Shown: positions 57,511 through 64,000 of the stretch, piece after piece
Layout: each line of letters begins with the position of its first letter
Numbering within the stretch: the stretch's first letter is position 1
NCBI RefSeq assembly: GCF_900476395.1
Contig: NZ_UIHB01000006.1
Span: forward strand, 62,001 to 126,000
Source of the DNA: Xanthomonas euroxanthea
GTDB taxonomy: Bacteria; Pseudomonadota; Gammaproteobacteria; Xanthomonadales; Xanthomonadaceae
DNA: 64,000 nt
Direction: 5' to 3'
Made by a program: the position numbers and the translations under genes
Notes under the pieces: model-generated
Seen by the model: the letters and a program-made list of their open reading frames with translations, nothing else
Database searches by the model: none
What the model was told of the DNA's origin: nothing

Positions 57511-57723
57511 ATGGGCATCGTCAATATCGATGACGAACTGCACGATCAGCTACGTCGCGCGTGCACGGTGACCAGCCGGTCGATCAATGCGCAGGCCACG
57601 TTCTGGATCAAGGTCGGCATGCTGTGCGAGATGCATCCGGAGTTGTCGTTTCAGCAGATCGTGGCGCAGCAGCTGCGTGCGGCGGGCGTGCGGCCGCCAT
57701 CCTTGAAACCGGCGCGGGCATGA
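57511..57723 (+). CDS. ParD-like ribbon-helix-helix protein
   Basis: 70 residues of the ParD_like antitoxin type: GIVNIDDELHDQLRRACTVT, SRSINAQATFWIKVGMLCEM, then HPELSFQQIVAQQLRAAG. The N-terminal beta strand plus two helices is a ribbon-helix-helix DNA-binding fold. No classical ParE toxin follows; instead its stop overlaps the start of map (ATGA). It probably binds the 17-bp palindrome and represses its own operon (inference). Confidence 0.85.
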   Translation: MGIVNIDDELHDQLRRACTVTSRSINAQATFWIKVGMLCEMHPELSFQQIVAQQLRAAGVRPPSLKPARA

Positions 57724-58496
57724 TCAAGCAGCCGGCGGAGATTGCGCTGATGGCCAACGCCGGTGCGTTGCTGGCGCGGGTGTTCCATGCGCTGGATCGG
57801 CTGCCGCTGGCAGGCCGCAGCACGCTGGAACTCAACGACTTCGTCGAGCGGATGATTGTCGATGAGCTGGACGCGCGGCCGGCCAGCAAGGGGCAGTACG
57901 GCTTTCCCTTCGTGCTCAATGCCTCGATCGACGATGTGGTGTGCCACGGCGTGCCATCGGCTGCGGACGTGCTGCGCAACGGGCAGATCGTCAATCTGGA
58001 TATCACGCTGGAAAAGAACGGCTATCTTGCCGACTCCAGCACGACGTACCTGGTGGGCGAGGTGGCGTATCCGGCGCGGCGGCTGGTGCAGGCCACCTAT
58101 CAGGCGATGTGGAAGGGGATTGCCGCGGTGCGTCCGGGCGCGCGGCTGGGCGACATCGGTCATGCGATTGCGCGGCATGCGCGCGAGCAGGGCTATAGCG
58201 TGGTGAAGGAATATTGCGGGCATGGCATCGGCCGGCAGATGCATGAAGAGCCGCAGATCCTGCACTACGGGCATGCCGGCACGGGGATGCAGCTGCAGGA
58301 AGGCATGGTGTTCACCATCGAGCCGATGCTCAACCAGGGCAGAGCGGCGATCCGCGCCGAGCCGGATCAATGGCCGGTGCATACGCGCGACGGCAAGTTG
58401 TCGGCGCAGTTCGAGCACACCGTGGCGGTGACGCGTACCGGTGTGCGTGTGCTGACCTTGCGCCCCGGGGAAAAGCCGCTGTGTGCGCTGGGGTGA
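57720..58496 (+). CDS. map: Methionine aminopeptidase, type I
   Basis: 258 residues. It removes N-terminal Met from nascent proteins. Metal ligands D94, D105, H168, E201 and E232 are all present (VNLDITLEKNGYLADSS, GHGIGRQMHEEP, FTIEPMLN, QFEHTV), and H76 of the CHGVP motif. It lacks the zinc-finger extension. Genomes with this gene normally carry another, housekeeping map near rpsB, so this is probably a second copy. It is translationally coupled to the ParD-like gene. Confidence 0.93.
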   Translation: MIKQPAEIALMANAGALLARVFHALDRLPLAGRSTLELNDFVERMIVDELDARPASKGQYGFPFVLNASIDDVVCHGVPSAADVLRNGQIVNLDITLEKNGYLADSSTTYLVGEVAYPARRLVQATYQAMWKGIAAVRPGARLGDIGHAIARHAREQGYSVVKEYCGHGIGRQMHEEPQILHYGHAGTGMQLQEGMVFTIEPMLNQGRAAIRAEPDQWPVHTRDGKLSAQFEHTVAVTRTGVRVLTLRPGEKPLCALG

Positions 58497-58664
58497 GCGC
58501 GCCGTCCCCCGGCGTGTGGCCTGCGCCCGCTGCCGCCGCTGTGTTCGTTGCTTGCACTGCCGCGGCCAGACTGCGGCAGGTCAGCCAGGTTGCTGCACAC
58601 TAGGCCGCATCGCTGACGTCTCCCCGTGCGCCGGCACCCTGATCCGGCGGAGCGCTGGTCTTCC

Positions 58665-60464
58665 ATGCAGCCACTTCCTCATAACCCCACGCACGCCGTG
58701 CACCCGGCGGCAGCATCCTGGCGACGGCCGCTGGAGTGGTTGCGCCGGCAGTTGCGCGCCAACGATCTGTGGTTCATTGGGCTGGCAGCCGTGGTGGGGC
58801 TGATCGCGGCGGCACTGATGGTGGTGCAGGCCGGCATGGCGCATGCGCTGCAGGCCTGGCTGTACGCGCTTGCACCGGGCGAGCGGCTCAGTACCGCCGA
58901 ATCGATCACCGCCACCCAGTTGCTGGTGTTGCCGTTGGGCGGCCTGCTGGTGGGCCTGGTGGCCTTGCTGGCGCGGCGGCGCAAGCGGCCGCTGGTGGAT
59001 GCGGTGGAAGCCAATGCCCTGCACGGCGGGCGCATGTCGATGCGCGACAACCTGATCGTTGCGGTGCAGACGCTGCTGTCCAACGGTTTCGGCGCATCGG
59101 TGGGGCTGGAGGCGACCTACACGCAGATGGGCGCAGGCGCCGGTTCGCAGCTGGGCCGTGTCCTGCGGGTACGCCGGGCCGACATGCGCACGCTGGTCGG
59201 TGCCGGCGCGGCAGGCGCGATCGCCGGTGCGTTCGGGGCGCCGCTGGCCGGTGCGTTCTACGCGTTCGAGATCGTGATCGGCGCCTATACGCCGTCGGCG
59301 CTTGCGCCGGTGGCCGCAGCGGCGCTGGCCGGCGCGTTCATGGCCAACGCGCTCGGTGCCGCGCCGTATTCGTTGCCGGCGGCGGTCGCCTATCAATTGC
59401 AGCCGCGTGACTATGCGATCTACATCGCGTTGGGGCTGACCTGCGCGTTGATCGGCATCGCGGTGATGCGGCTGGTGGCCGGTATCGAACGCGCCGTGGG
59501 GCGGATCGAGCTGCCGATCTGGGGGCGCCCGGTGGTGGGCGGGTTGCTGCTGATTCCGTTGGCGATGTATTCGCCGCAAGTGCTGTCGTCGGGACATGGC
59601 GCCCTGCATCTGGACCTGACCAGTAGCAGCACGCTGCAGGTATTGGCCGGTTTGCTGGTGCTCAAATGCATCGCGTCGGGCATCTCGCTGGGTTTCGGCT
59701 TCCGTGGCGGCCTGTTCTTCGCTTCGCTGTTCATGGGCTCGCTGGTGGGCAGCCTGTTTGCGGTGTTCCTGAACCTGCTGGTCGGCGCCGCGGCGGTGGA
59801 CATCACCAGCGCTTCGTTGGTGGGCATGGCCGCGTTGGCGGCGGCCATTGTCGGCGCGCCGATGACGATGGCCATGCTGATCCTGGAAGGCACGCACGAC
59901 TTTGTACTGGCGAGCGCGGTGATGGTGGCGGTGCTGGTAGCCAACACCGTGGTGCGCCAGGTGTTCGGCTATTCGTTCTCCACCTGGCGCCTGCATCTGC
60001 GTGGCGAGAACATCCGCAGTGCACGCGACGTGGGGTGGGTGCGCAATCTGTCGGCTGGCAAGATGATGCGCAAGGACGCCAACCACACTGCGCACGACAC
60101 CACGGTGAGCGAGTTTCGCCGGCGGTTTCCATTGGGGTCCACGCAGCGCGTGGTGCTGGAAGACGCCGCCGGCCATTACGCCGGTGTGGTGCCGCTGGCG
60201 GTGCTGTATGCGGACAACGTGCAGGCCGATGCGCCGGTGAGCGACTACGCCAAGCACCGCGATGCGGCATTGCTGGCAGACACCGACATCGTGGCGGTCA
60301 TGAAGGTCTTCGACGCTACGCAGGCCGACGAGCTGGCGGTGATCGATGCACAACGCAAGGTGCTGGGCGTGTTGTCGGAAGGCTTCGTGCGCAAGCGCTA
60401 TGCCGAAGAACTGGAAAAGCGCGAACGCGAACTGATGGGCGAGCGTGTGCTCGGCGACGACTGA
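58665..60464 (+). CDS. CLC-family chloride channel/transporter with C-terminal CBS region
   Basis: 599 residues. The CLC core (about 30-430) has NGFGASVGLEATYTQMGAG (the gating glutamate within GLEA), FGAPLAGAFYAFE and GFGFRGGLFFASLFMGSLVG. The soluble C-terminal part (about 470-590) has the shape of a CBS pair (TTVSEFRRRFPLGSTQRVVL ... VMKVFDATQADELAVID). The GSGIP motif of transporters is not seen near the N-terminus. It could act as a channel or H+/Cl- exchanger. Confidence 0.88.
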   Translation: MQPLPHNPTHAVHPAAASWRRPLEWLRRQLRANDLWFIGLAAVVGLIAAALMVVQAGMAHALQAWLYALAPGERLSTAESITATQLLVLPLGGLLVGLVALLARRRKRPLVDAVEANALHGGRMSMRDNLIVAVQTLLSNGFGASVGLEATYTQMGAGAGSQLGRVLRVRRADMRTLVGAGAAGAIAGAFGAPLAGAFYAFEIVIGAYTPSALAPVAAAALAGAFMANALGAAPYSLPAAVAYQLQPRDYAIYIALGLTCALIGIAVMRLVAGIERAVGRIELPIWGRPVVGGLLLIPLAMYSPQVLSSGHGALHLDLTSSSTLQVLAGLLVLKCIASGISLGFGFRGGLFFASLFMGSLVGSLFAVFLNLLVGAAAVDITSASLVGMAALAAAIVGAPMTMAMLILEGTHDFVLASAVMVAVLVANTVVRQVFGYSFSTWRLHLRGENIRSARDVGWVRNLSAGKMMRKDANHTAHDTTVSEFRRRFPLGSTQRVVLEDAAGHYAGVVPLAVLYADNVQADAPVSDYAKHRDAALLADTDIVAVMKVFDATQADELAVIDAQRKVLGVLSEGFVRKRYAEELEKRERELMGERVLGDD

Positions 60465-60871
60465 GCCACGCGCTGCCGGCAGCGGCTGAAGCGACGGGGC
60501 GCATGCTGGCCCGGTAGATCTACCGCGTGCAGACGGTGTCTTACGTAACGCCCTGCGCCCGCGACGCATGCAGCTTGCCATCGCCAGCGGCAGCATGCGA
60601 TGCCAGCACGCAGCTTCCAGCGGCCTGTGCGTTGATGTTGCTCATGCATTGGCAGCGTTGCTCGGCTCGACGCGCGTGCGCAGCAGCGCGCCGTCGGGTT
60701 GTGCAGACCGACCTCAGCGCGTTAGCATGCAGCCTCGTCCAGAGCGATTTCCTCCGACACATGACACCACCCTGACCTAAGGCATCACGCGCTCGCAGTT
60801 GCTGCGAAGGTCCAGGTGTTTGACGTTCATGTGTTCGCGCCGTGTGTTTGCCGGTGCGCGGAGTCGTTTCA
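60465..60871. other. 407-bp intergenic region, no gene seen
   Basis: Between the CLC and SulP genes. No convincing start/ribosome-site/motif combination on either strand, and no T-tailed hairpin. Repeated GCATGC and CAGC motifs are noted without interpretation. Presumably contains the SulP promoter. Confidence 0.5.
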
Positions 60872-62350
60872 ATGTCCAAAGTTTTCTCGTTGCGCCAGCA
60901 ATGGCTCGGCAACGTGCGTGGCGATGTGCTCGCCGGCATCGTGGTCGCGCTTGCGCTGATTCCCGAAGCCATCGCGTTTTCGATCATTGCCGGTGTCGAC
61001 CCCAAGGTCGGGCTCTACGCGGCGTTCTGCATTGCGGTGGTGACTTCCATCGCCGGTGGCCGGCCCGGGATGATTTCTGCCGCCACCGGCGCAATGGCGT
61101 TGTTGATGGTGGACCTGGTCAGGGAACACGGGCTGCAGTATCTGCTGGCGGCCACCGTGCTGGCCGGCGTGCTGCAGCTGATCGCGGCGGCATTGCGCCT
61201 GGGTGCATTGATGCGCTTTGTCTCGCGCTCGGTGATCACCGGCTTCGTCAATGCGTTGGCGATCCTGATCTTCCTGGCGCAGCTGCCGGAGCTGGTCGGC
61301 ATGCCATGGCCGGTGCATGCGGTGTGTGCGGCGGGCCTGGCCATCATCTATCTGCTGCCGCGCTTCACCACGGCGATTCCCTCGCCGCTGGTCGCCATCG
61401 TGGTGCTGACGGCGGTGTGCGCGTATTGGCACATCGACATCCGCAACGTGGGCGACATGGGCCGTCTGCCCGACAGCCTGCCGGTGTTCCTGCTACCGGA
61501 CGTGCCGCTGACGTGGGACAGCGTGCGCATCCTGCTGCCGGTGTCGACGACGCTGGCCGTGGTGGGCCTGCTGGAGTCGCTGATGACCGCACAGATTGTC
61601 GAAGACCTCACCGACACCCCGTCGCAGCGCAACCGCGAATGCGCAGGCCAGGGACTGGCGAACCTGCTGGCCGGGTGCTTCGGTGGCATGGCCGGCTGCG
61701 CGATGATCGGGCAATCGGTGATCAACGTGCGCTCGGGCGGACGCGGGCGCCTGTCGTGCCTGGTGGCCGGCGTCGTCCTGCTGTTGATGGTGGTGTATGG
61801 CGCGCCCTGGGTGCGCCAGATTCCGATGGCGGCACTGGTGGCGGTGATGATCATGGTCAGCATCGGCACCTTCAGCTGGGGCTCGCTACGCGATCTGCGC
61901 ACGCACCCGGGGAGTTCGTCGGTGGTGATGCTGGGCACCGTCGTGGTCACGGTGTGGACGCACGATCTGGCCCGCGGCGTGCTGGCCGGGGTGCTGCTGT
62001 CGGCGTTGTTCTTTGCGCGAAAGGTCGGGCGCATGTTGCAGGTGCAGGCCAGCGAGCGTGACGACGGAGTGCGCGTGTATGCGGTGCGCGGCCAGGTGTT
62101 CTTTGCATCGGCCGGGCAGTTCGTGGCCAGCTTCGATTTCCCGGGCACGCCGCCCAAGGTGCTGATCGATTTGAGCCACGCGCACTTCTGGGACATCAGC
62201 GCGGTGGCGGCGCTGGATCGGGTGGTGCTCAAGTTGCGCGCGCACGGCGCCGAGGTCGAGGTGATCGGCGTGAATCAGGCCAGCGACACGCTGATCGACA
62301 CCCTAGGAACCCATCGGCGCGATGGCGCGCGCCTGCAGCTGGGGCACTGA
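60872..62350 (+). CDS. SulP-family anion transporter with STAS domain
   Basis: 492 residues. The membrane domain starts [20 protein letters not shown] and continues [20 protein letters not shown], the SulP/SLC26 signature. [20 protein letters not shown] is the second conserved region. A short STAS domain (about 405-485) has [20 protein letters not shown] with the usual DIS. It may take up sulfate, bicarbonate or another anion. The start [11 protein letters not shown] is chosen over an ATG 30 bp earlier. Confidence 0.92.
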   Translation: MSKVFSLRQQWLGNVRGDVLAGIVVALALIPEAIAFSIIAGVDPKVGLYAAFCIAVVTSIAGGRPGMISAATGAMALLMVDLVREHGLQYLLAATVLAGVLQLIAAALRLGALMRFVSRSVITGFVNALAILIFLAQLPELVGMPWPVHAVCAAGLAIIYLLPRFTTAIPSPLVAIVVLTAVCAYWHIDIRNVGDMGRLPDSLPVFLLPDVPLTWDSVRILLPVSTTLAVVGLLESLMTAQIVEDLTDTPSQRNRECAGQGLANLLAGCFGGMAGCAMIGQSVINVRSGGRGRLSCLVAGVVLLLMVVYGAPWVRQIPMAALVAVMIMVSIGTFSWGSLRDLRTHPGSSSVVMLGTVVVTVWTHDLARGVLAGVLLSALFFARKVGRMLQVQASERDDGVRVYAVRGQVFFASAGQFVASFDFPGTPPKVLIDLSHAHFWDISAVAALDRVVLKLRAHGAEVEVIGVNQASDTLIDTLGTHRRDGARLQLGH

Positions 62351-62548
62351 GTTCTGCTGCTCGTGCGCGGCCCGCTCGACCACTGGCCCGGCCGTATGGC
62401 GCGCATGTTCGTCCAGCAACGCGGACAGGCGACGGTGGCAGTCGCGGAAGGCCAGCGCGGAGGCCGGCATGTCGCAGGCATCGAAGGTGCTGGCCTCGGC
62501 TTTCCAGGCGGCGAGCAGGTTTTCCAGGTTGCGGATCAAGCTCGGCAT
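62303..62548 (-). CDS. Small helical hypothetical protein
   Basis: 81 residues: [39 protein letters not shown] and a Gln/Ala tail. Helical, no membrane segment. GGAG lies about 8 bp before the start. It overlaps the 3' end of the SulP gene by 48 bp (convergent), which lowers confidence. No family recognised. Confidence 0.5.
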   Translation of the reverse strand: MPSLIRNLENLLAAWKAEASTFDACDMPASALAFRDCHRRLSALLDEHARHTAGPVVERAAHEQQNSVPQLQARAIAPMGS

Positions 62549-62726
62549 GCGGGTGGCTCCGTGGGCGTTTTCATCAGTACGGCCACAGGCACCGGCCGGA
62601 TGCGGTGGCGCCCGCTCGGCTCAGGCGTGGCCGGCATGGGCTGCACTGCGATCGTGCAGGACACACGTGCACGTCACATCGGCGGGAGGAGGGTGGCCGT
62701 GCGGTCTTTCACCGCTGGAGCTGACC

Positions 62727-62936
62727 ATGAGCAACGACGAAAACGGCAATCGCGGCGTGGACGATCCGACCCCGCCCAATGGCGTCAAGGCGCCGGGCAG
62801 GGACACTGCGCCAATCCAGGAAGGGCCTGCGCAGGACAGCGAGATCGATGACGACGATGGCATCGAGGACCCGGTGGAGGAGGATAGCGACCTGGGCGAC
62901 GAAGACGAAGAGGACGAAGAGGACGACGACCAGTAA
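62727..62936 (+). CDS. Highly acidic small protein
   Basis: 69 residues, of which the last 30 are almost all Asp and Glu (DLGDEDEEDEEDDD at the end), preceded by a Pro/Gly/Asn-rich N-terminus (GVDDPTPPNGVKAPG). TGGAG lies 6 bp upstream. It may be intrinsically disordered and could bind metal, basic proteins or nucleic-acid-binding proteins. No known family. Confidence 0.6.
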   Translation: MSNDENGNRGVDDPTPPNGVKAPGRDTAPIQEGPAQDSEIDDDDGIEDPVEEDSDLGDEDEEDEEDDDQ

Positions 62937-63059
62937 GCACGTCGTGGCGTTGTCCGCGCCGTGCATCGGTGACACCCGCATGCCGCCGGTTGCGCGGCAT
63001 GTGCTGGCTGTCGCGGGCCGGGCTGCCTAGACTTGGGGGCTGCCCATCCTGTGACATCC

Positions 63060-63293
63060 ATGGACACCTCTCTGTCGCCATTACCCAGCATCGCGTTGGG
63101 CCAGTACCGCCACTTCAAGGGCGGCCGTTATGACGTGCTCGGCGTCGTGCGCTGCAGCGAAACGCTGGCCCCGCTGGTGCTCTACCGCCCGTTGGACAGC
63201 GACGTCGGTCTGTGGGTGCGGCCGTATGCGATGTTCGTCGCGCAGGTCGAGGTGGACGGCGTTGCGCGTCCCCGCTTTGCGCGGGTCGAGTAG
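63060..63293 (+). CDS. DUF1653-domain protein
   Basis: 77 residues. GQYRHFKGGRYDVLGVVRCS, PLVLYRPLDSDVGLWVRPYA and MFVAQVEVDGVARPRFARVE match the DUF1653 family, small proteins of unknown function found across bacteria and sometimes attached to tRNA- or nucleotide-related enzymes. The start at 63060 gives the standard N-terminus; an in-frame ATG at 63033 has less support. Confidence 0.85.
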   Translation: MDTSLSPLPSIALGQYRHFKGGRYDVLGVVRCSETLAPLVLYRPLDSDVGLWVRPYAMFVAQVEVDGVARPRFARVE

Positions 63294-63344
63294 GCGCGGC
63301 TTGGCCTGCCCGACGCTACAGGGTTGTTTGCGAGTGCGTTGGCA

Positions 63345-63683
63345 ATGACGGCCGCCGCTGCGCCCGTCACCACGCCCGATCGCCGGTATCTGATCGTGCG
63401 TGGCCGGCTCTGGCGTACCGCCAACCCGCATCTGCGCGAAGACGTGCGTGCCGGGCTGGTCGGCGCGTTGATGGATGCGCGGCGCGCGGTCAAGGCGGCC
63501 AGGCGCGATGACGATGCCGGGCGGCTGGCCACGGCGCGTGCGGCGGTGGACCGTGCCAAGACGGCGCTGGGAGAGCGCGGCCCGGTGTGGTGGAGCGATG
63601 GCGCAAAGGACTTCAATCGGCATCTGGTCAAGAACACGCCCTACGCGGACTGGTTTGCGGCGCTTGCCGCGCCCGATGCCTGA
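63345..63683 (+). CDS. Small basic protein of a conserved uncharacterised family
   Basis: 112 residues. The pattern YLIVRGRLWRTANPHL, VRAGLVGALMDARRAVKAAR and ERGPVWWSDGAKDFNRHLVK-type C-terminus recurs in many proteobacteria, where it is often (probably wrongly) labelled biopolymer transporter Tol. It is soluble and helical without a signal peptide. The ATG at 63345 lacks a strong ribosome site. Function unknown. Confidence 0.7.
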   Translation: MTAAAAPVTTPDRRYLIVRGRLWRTANPHLREDVRAGLVGALMDARRAVKAARRDDDAGRLATARAAVDRAKTALGERGPVWWSDGAKDFNRHLVKNTPYADWFAALAAPDA

Positions 63684-64000
63684 GTGCGTGTTGCGGCGGG
63701 CCATGCGTGGCGCTGCCTGCAACGACAAGGCCCGGGAATCCCGGGCCTTGTCTGCTGGATCACACGCCCCGCGATGGAGCGCGGCTGGCCAGGCTGCTGC
63801 GCTCAGCGCCAGGCGGGCACGGCCGGTGCCCGGCATCGGCAAGGGCCATGCGGACACTCCGGTTCCGGGCGCGCCGTTCGCACCCACCTGACGACTGCTC
63901 GCAACATGGCGTCAGCCGCTGTTGATCGACGCGGCGAGAGACGCGCGCAGCCCGCGCTCAGCCCAGGTCGCAATTGCTCGGCTGCGGCCAGGTGGTGGCG
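63684..64000. other. Right edge, no complete gene
   Basis: Contains a hairpin at 63726-63750. Near the edge a minus-strand frame ends with TGA at 63958-63960, with residues TTWPQPSNCDLG before it. This could be the last codons of a leftward gene starting outside the window, but 13 codons cannot establish it. Confidence 0.35.
63726..63750 (+). terminator. Hairpin after the last small gene
   Basis: CAAGGCCCGGG and CCCGGGCCTTG pair perfectly around AAT. Followed by TCTGCTGG without a long T-run. Placed 43 bp after the 112-residue gene. Confidence 0.65.

Noticed and set aside
58581-60596. 671-codon minus-strand frame
   Set aside because: Antisense to the CLC gene; Arg/His/Gln-rich shadow.

Overview
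The window is GC-rich, gene-dense chromosomal DNA whose gene order and product sequences point to Xanthomonas (Gammaproteobacteria, Xanthomonadaceae). The evidence is the housekeeping synteny (ftsE-ftsX ... rpoH; tsaC-topA-smg-dprA opposite def-fmt-rsmB; a 624-residue RpoD), REP-like palindromes starting GTAGGAGCGC, and scattered GGGATTCGG/GATTCCC intergenic repeats. I did not search a database, so the genus call rests on recognition.

Positions 1-44,530 are mostly core genome. From left to right: cell division (ftsE partial, ftsX), a tandem-receiver response regulator, ung, rpoH, a TRIC-type channel and NDH-2 on the minus strand, a membrane protein/NYN-domain protein/GST run, a palindromic repeat pair and priA. 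Next comes a gene-free stretch holding two inverted perfect DnaA boxes, then unknown membrane and secreted proteins, a MATE exporter, sppA and an SDR. A long minus-strand block follows (18.2-27.9 kb): two DUF4124-like secreted proteins, tsaC, topA, two GYF_2-domain membrane proteins (one fused to a pilin-like helix), smg, dprA and a LysM protein. Divergent from it are def-fmt-rsmB and an envelope-glycan group: a GT39-type transferase, an O-antigen ligase-like protein, a GT2 and a CDP-glycerol-type transferase that share one start region. Two bPH-domain membrane proteins, a RibBA-like GTP cyclohydrolase II with an eroded RibB half, a GNAT, an LpxL-type acyltransferase, dtd and rpoD complete this part.

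At 44.53 kb a tRNA with CAU anticodon (probably tRNA-Ile2) marks the start of an accessory region. Its 3' portion is repeated exactly for 37 bp at 48,934-48,970. This brackets a 4.4-kb mini-island with an integrase remnant, a decayed BCCT transporter and an intact operon: an OhrR/MarR-like regulator lacking the usual N-terminal sensing cysteine, two tandem F420-reductase-like dinucleotide-binding proteins and a quinone oxidoreductase. Beyond it lie a run of tiny overlapping genes and a TacA/TacT-type toxin-antitoxin pair whose promoter is covered by a perfect palindrome. Three divergent regulator/effector modules follow: TetR with a thioredoxin-reductase-like flavoprotein, LysR with an Old Yellow Enzyme, and TetR with an MFS exporter. 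Several have clear palindromic operators. Together, 45.7-57.4 kb looks like an electrophile/redox-stress and efflux neighbourhood (inference).

The right end holds a ParD-like protein translationally coupled to a type I methionine aminopeptidase behind a 17-bp perfect palindrome, a CLC chloride channel, a SulP transporter and several small uncharacterised genes. Most confident are the housekeeping calls; least certain are the genes under 100 codons and the regulatory roles of the palindromes.
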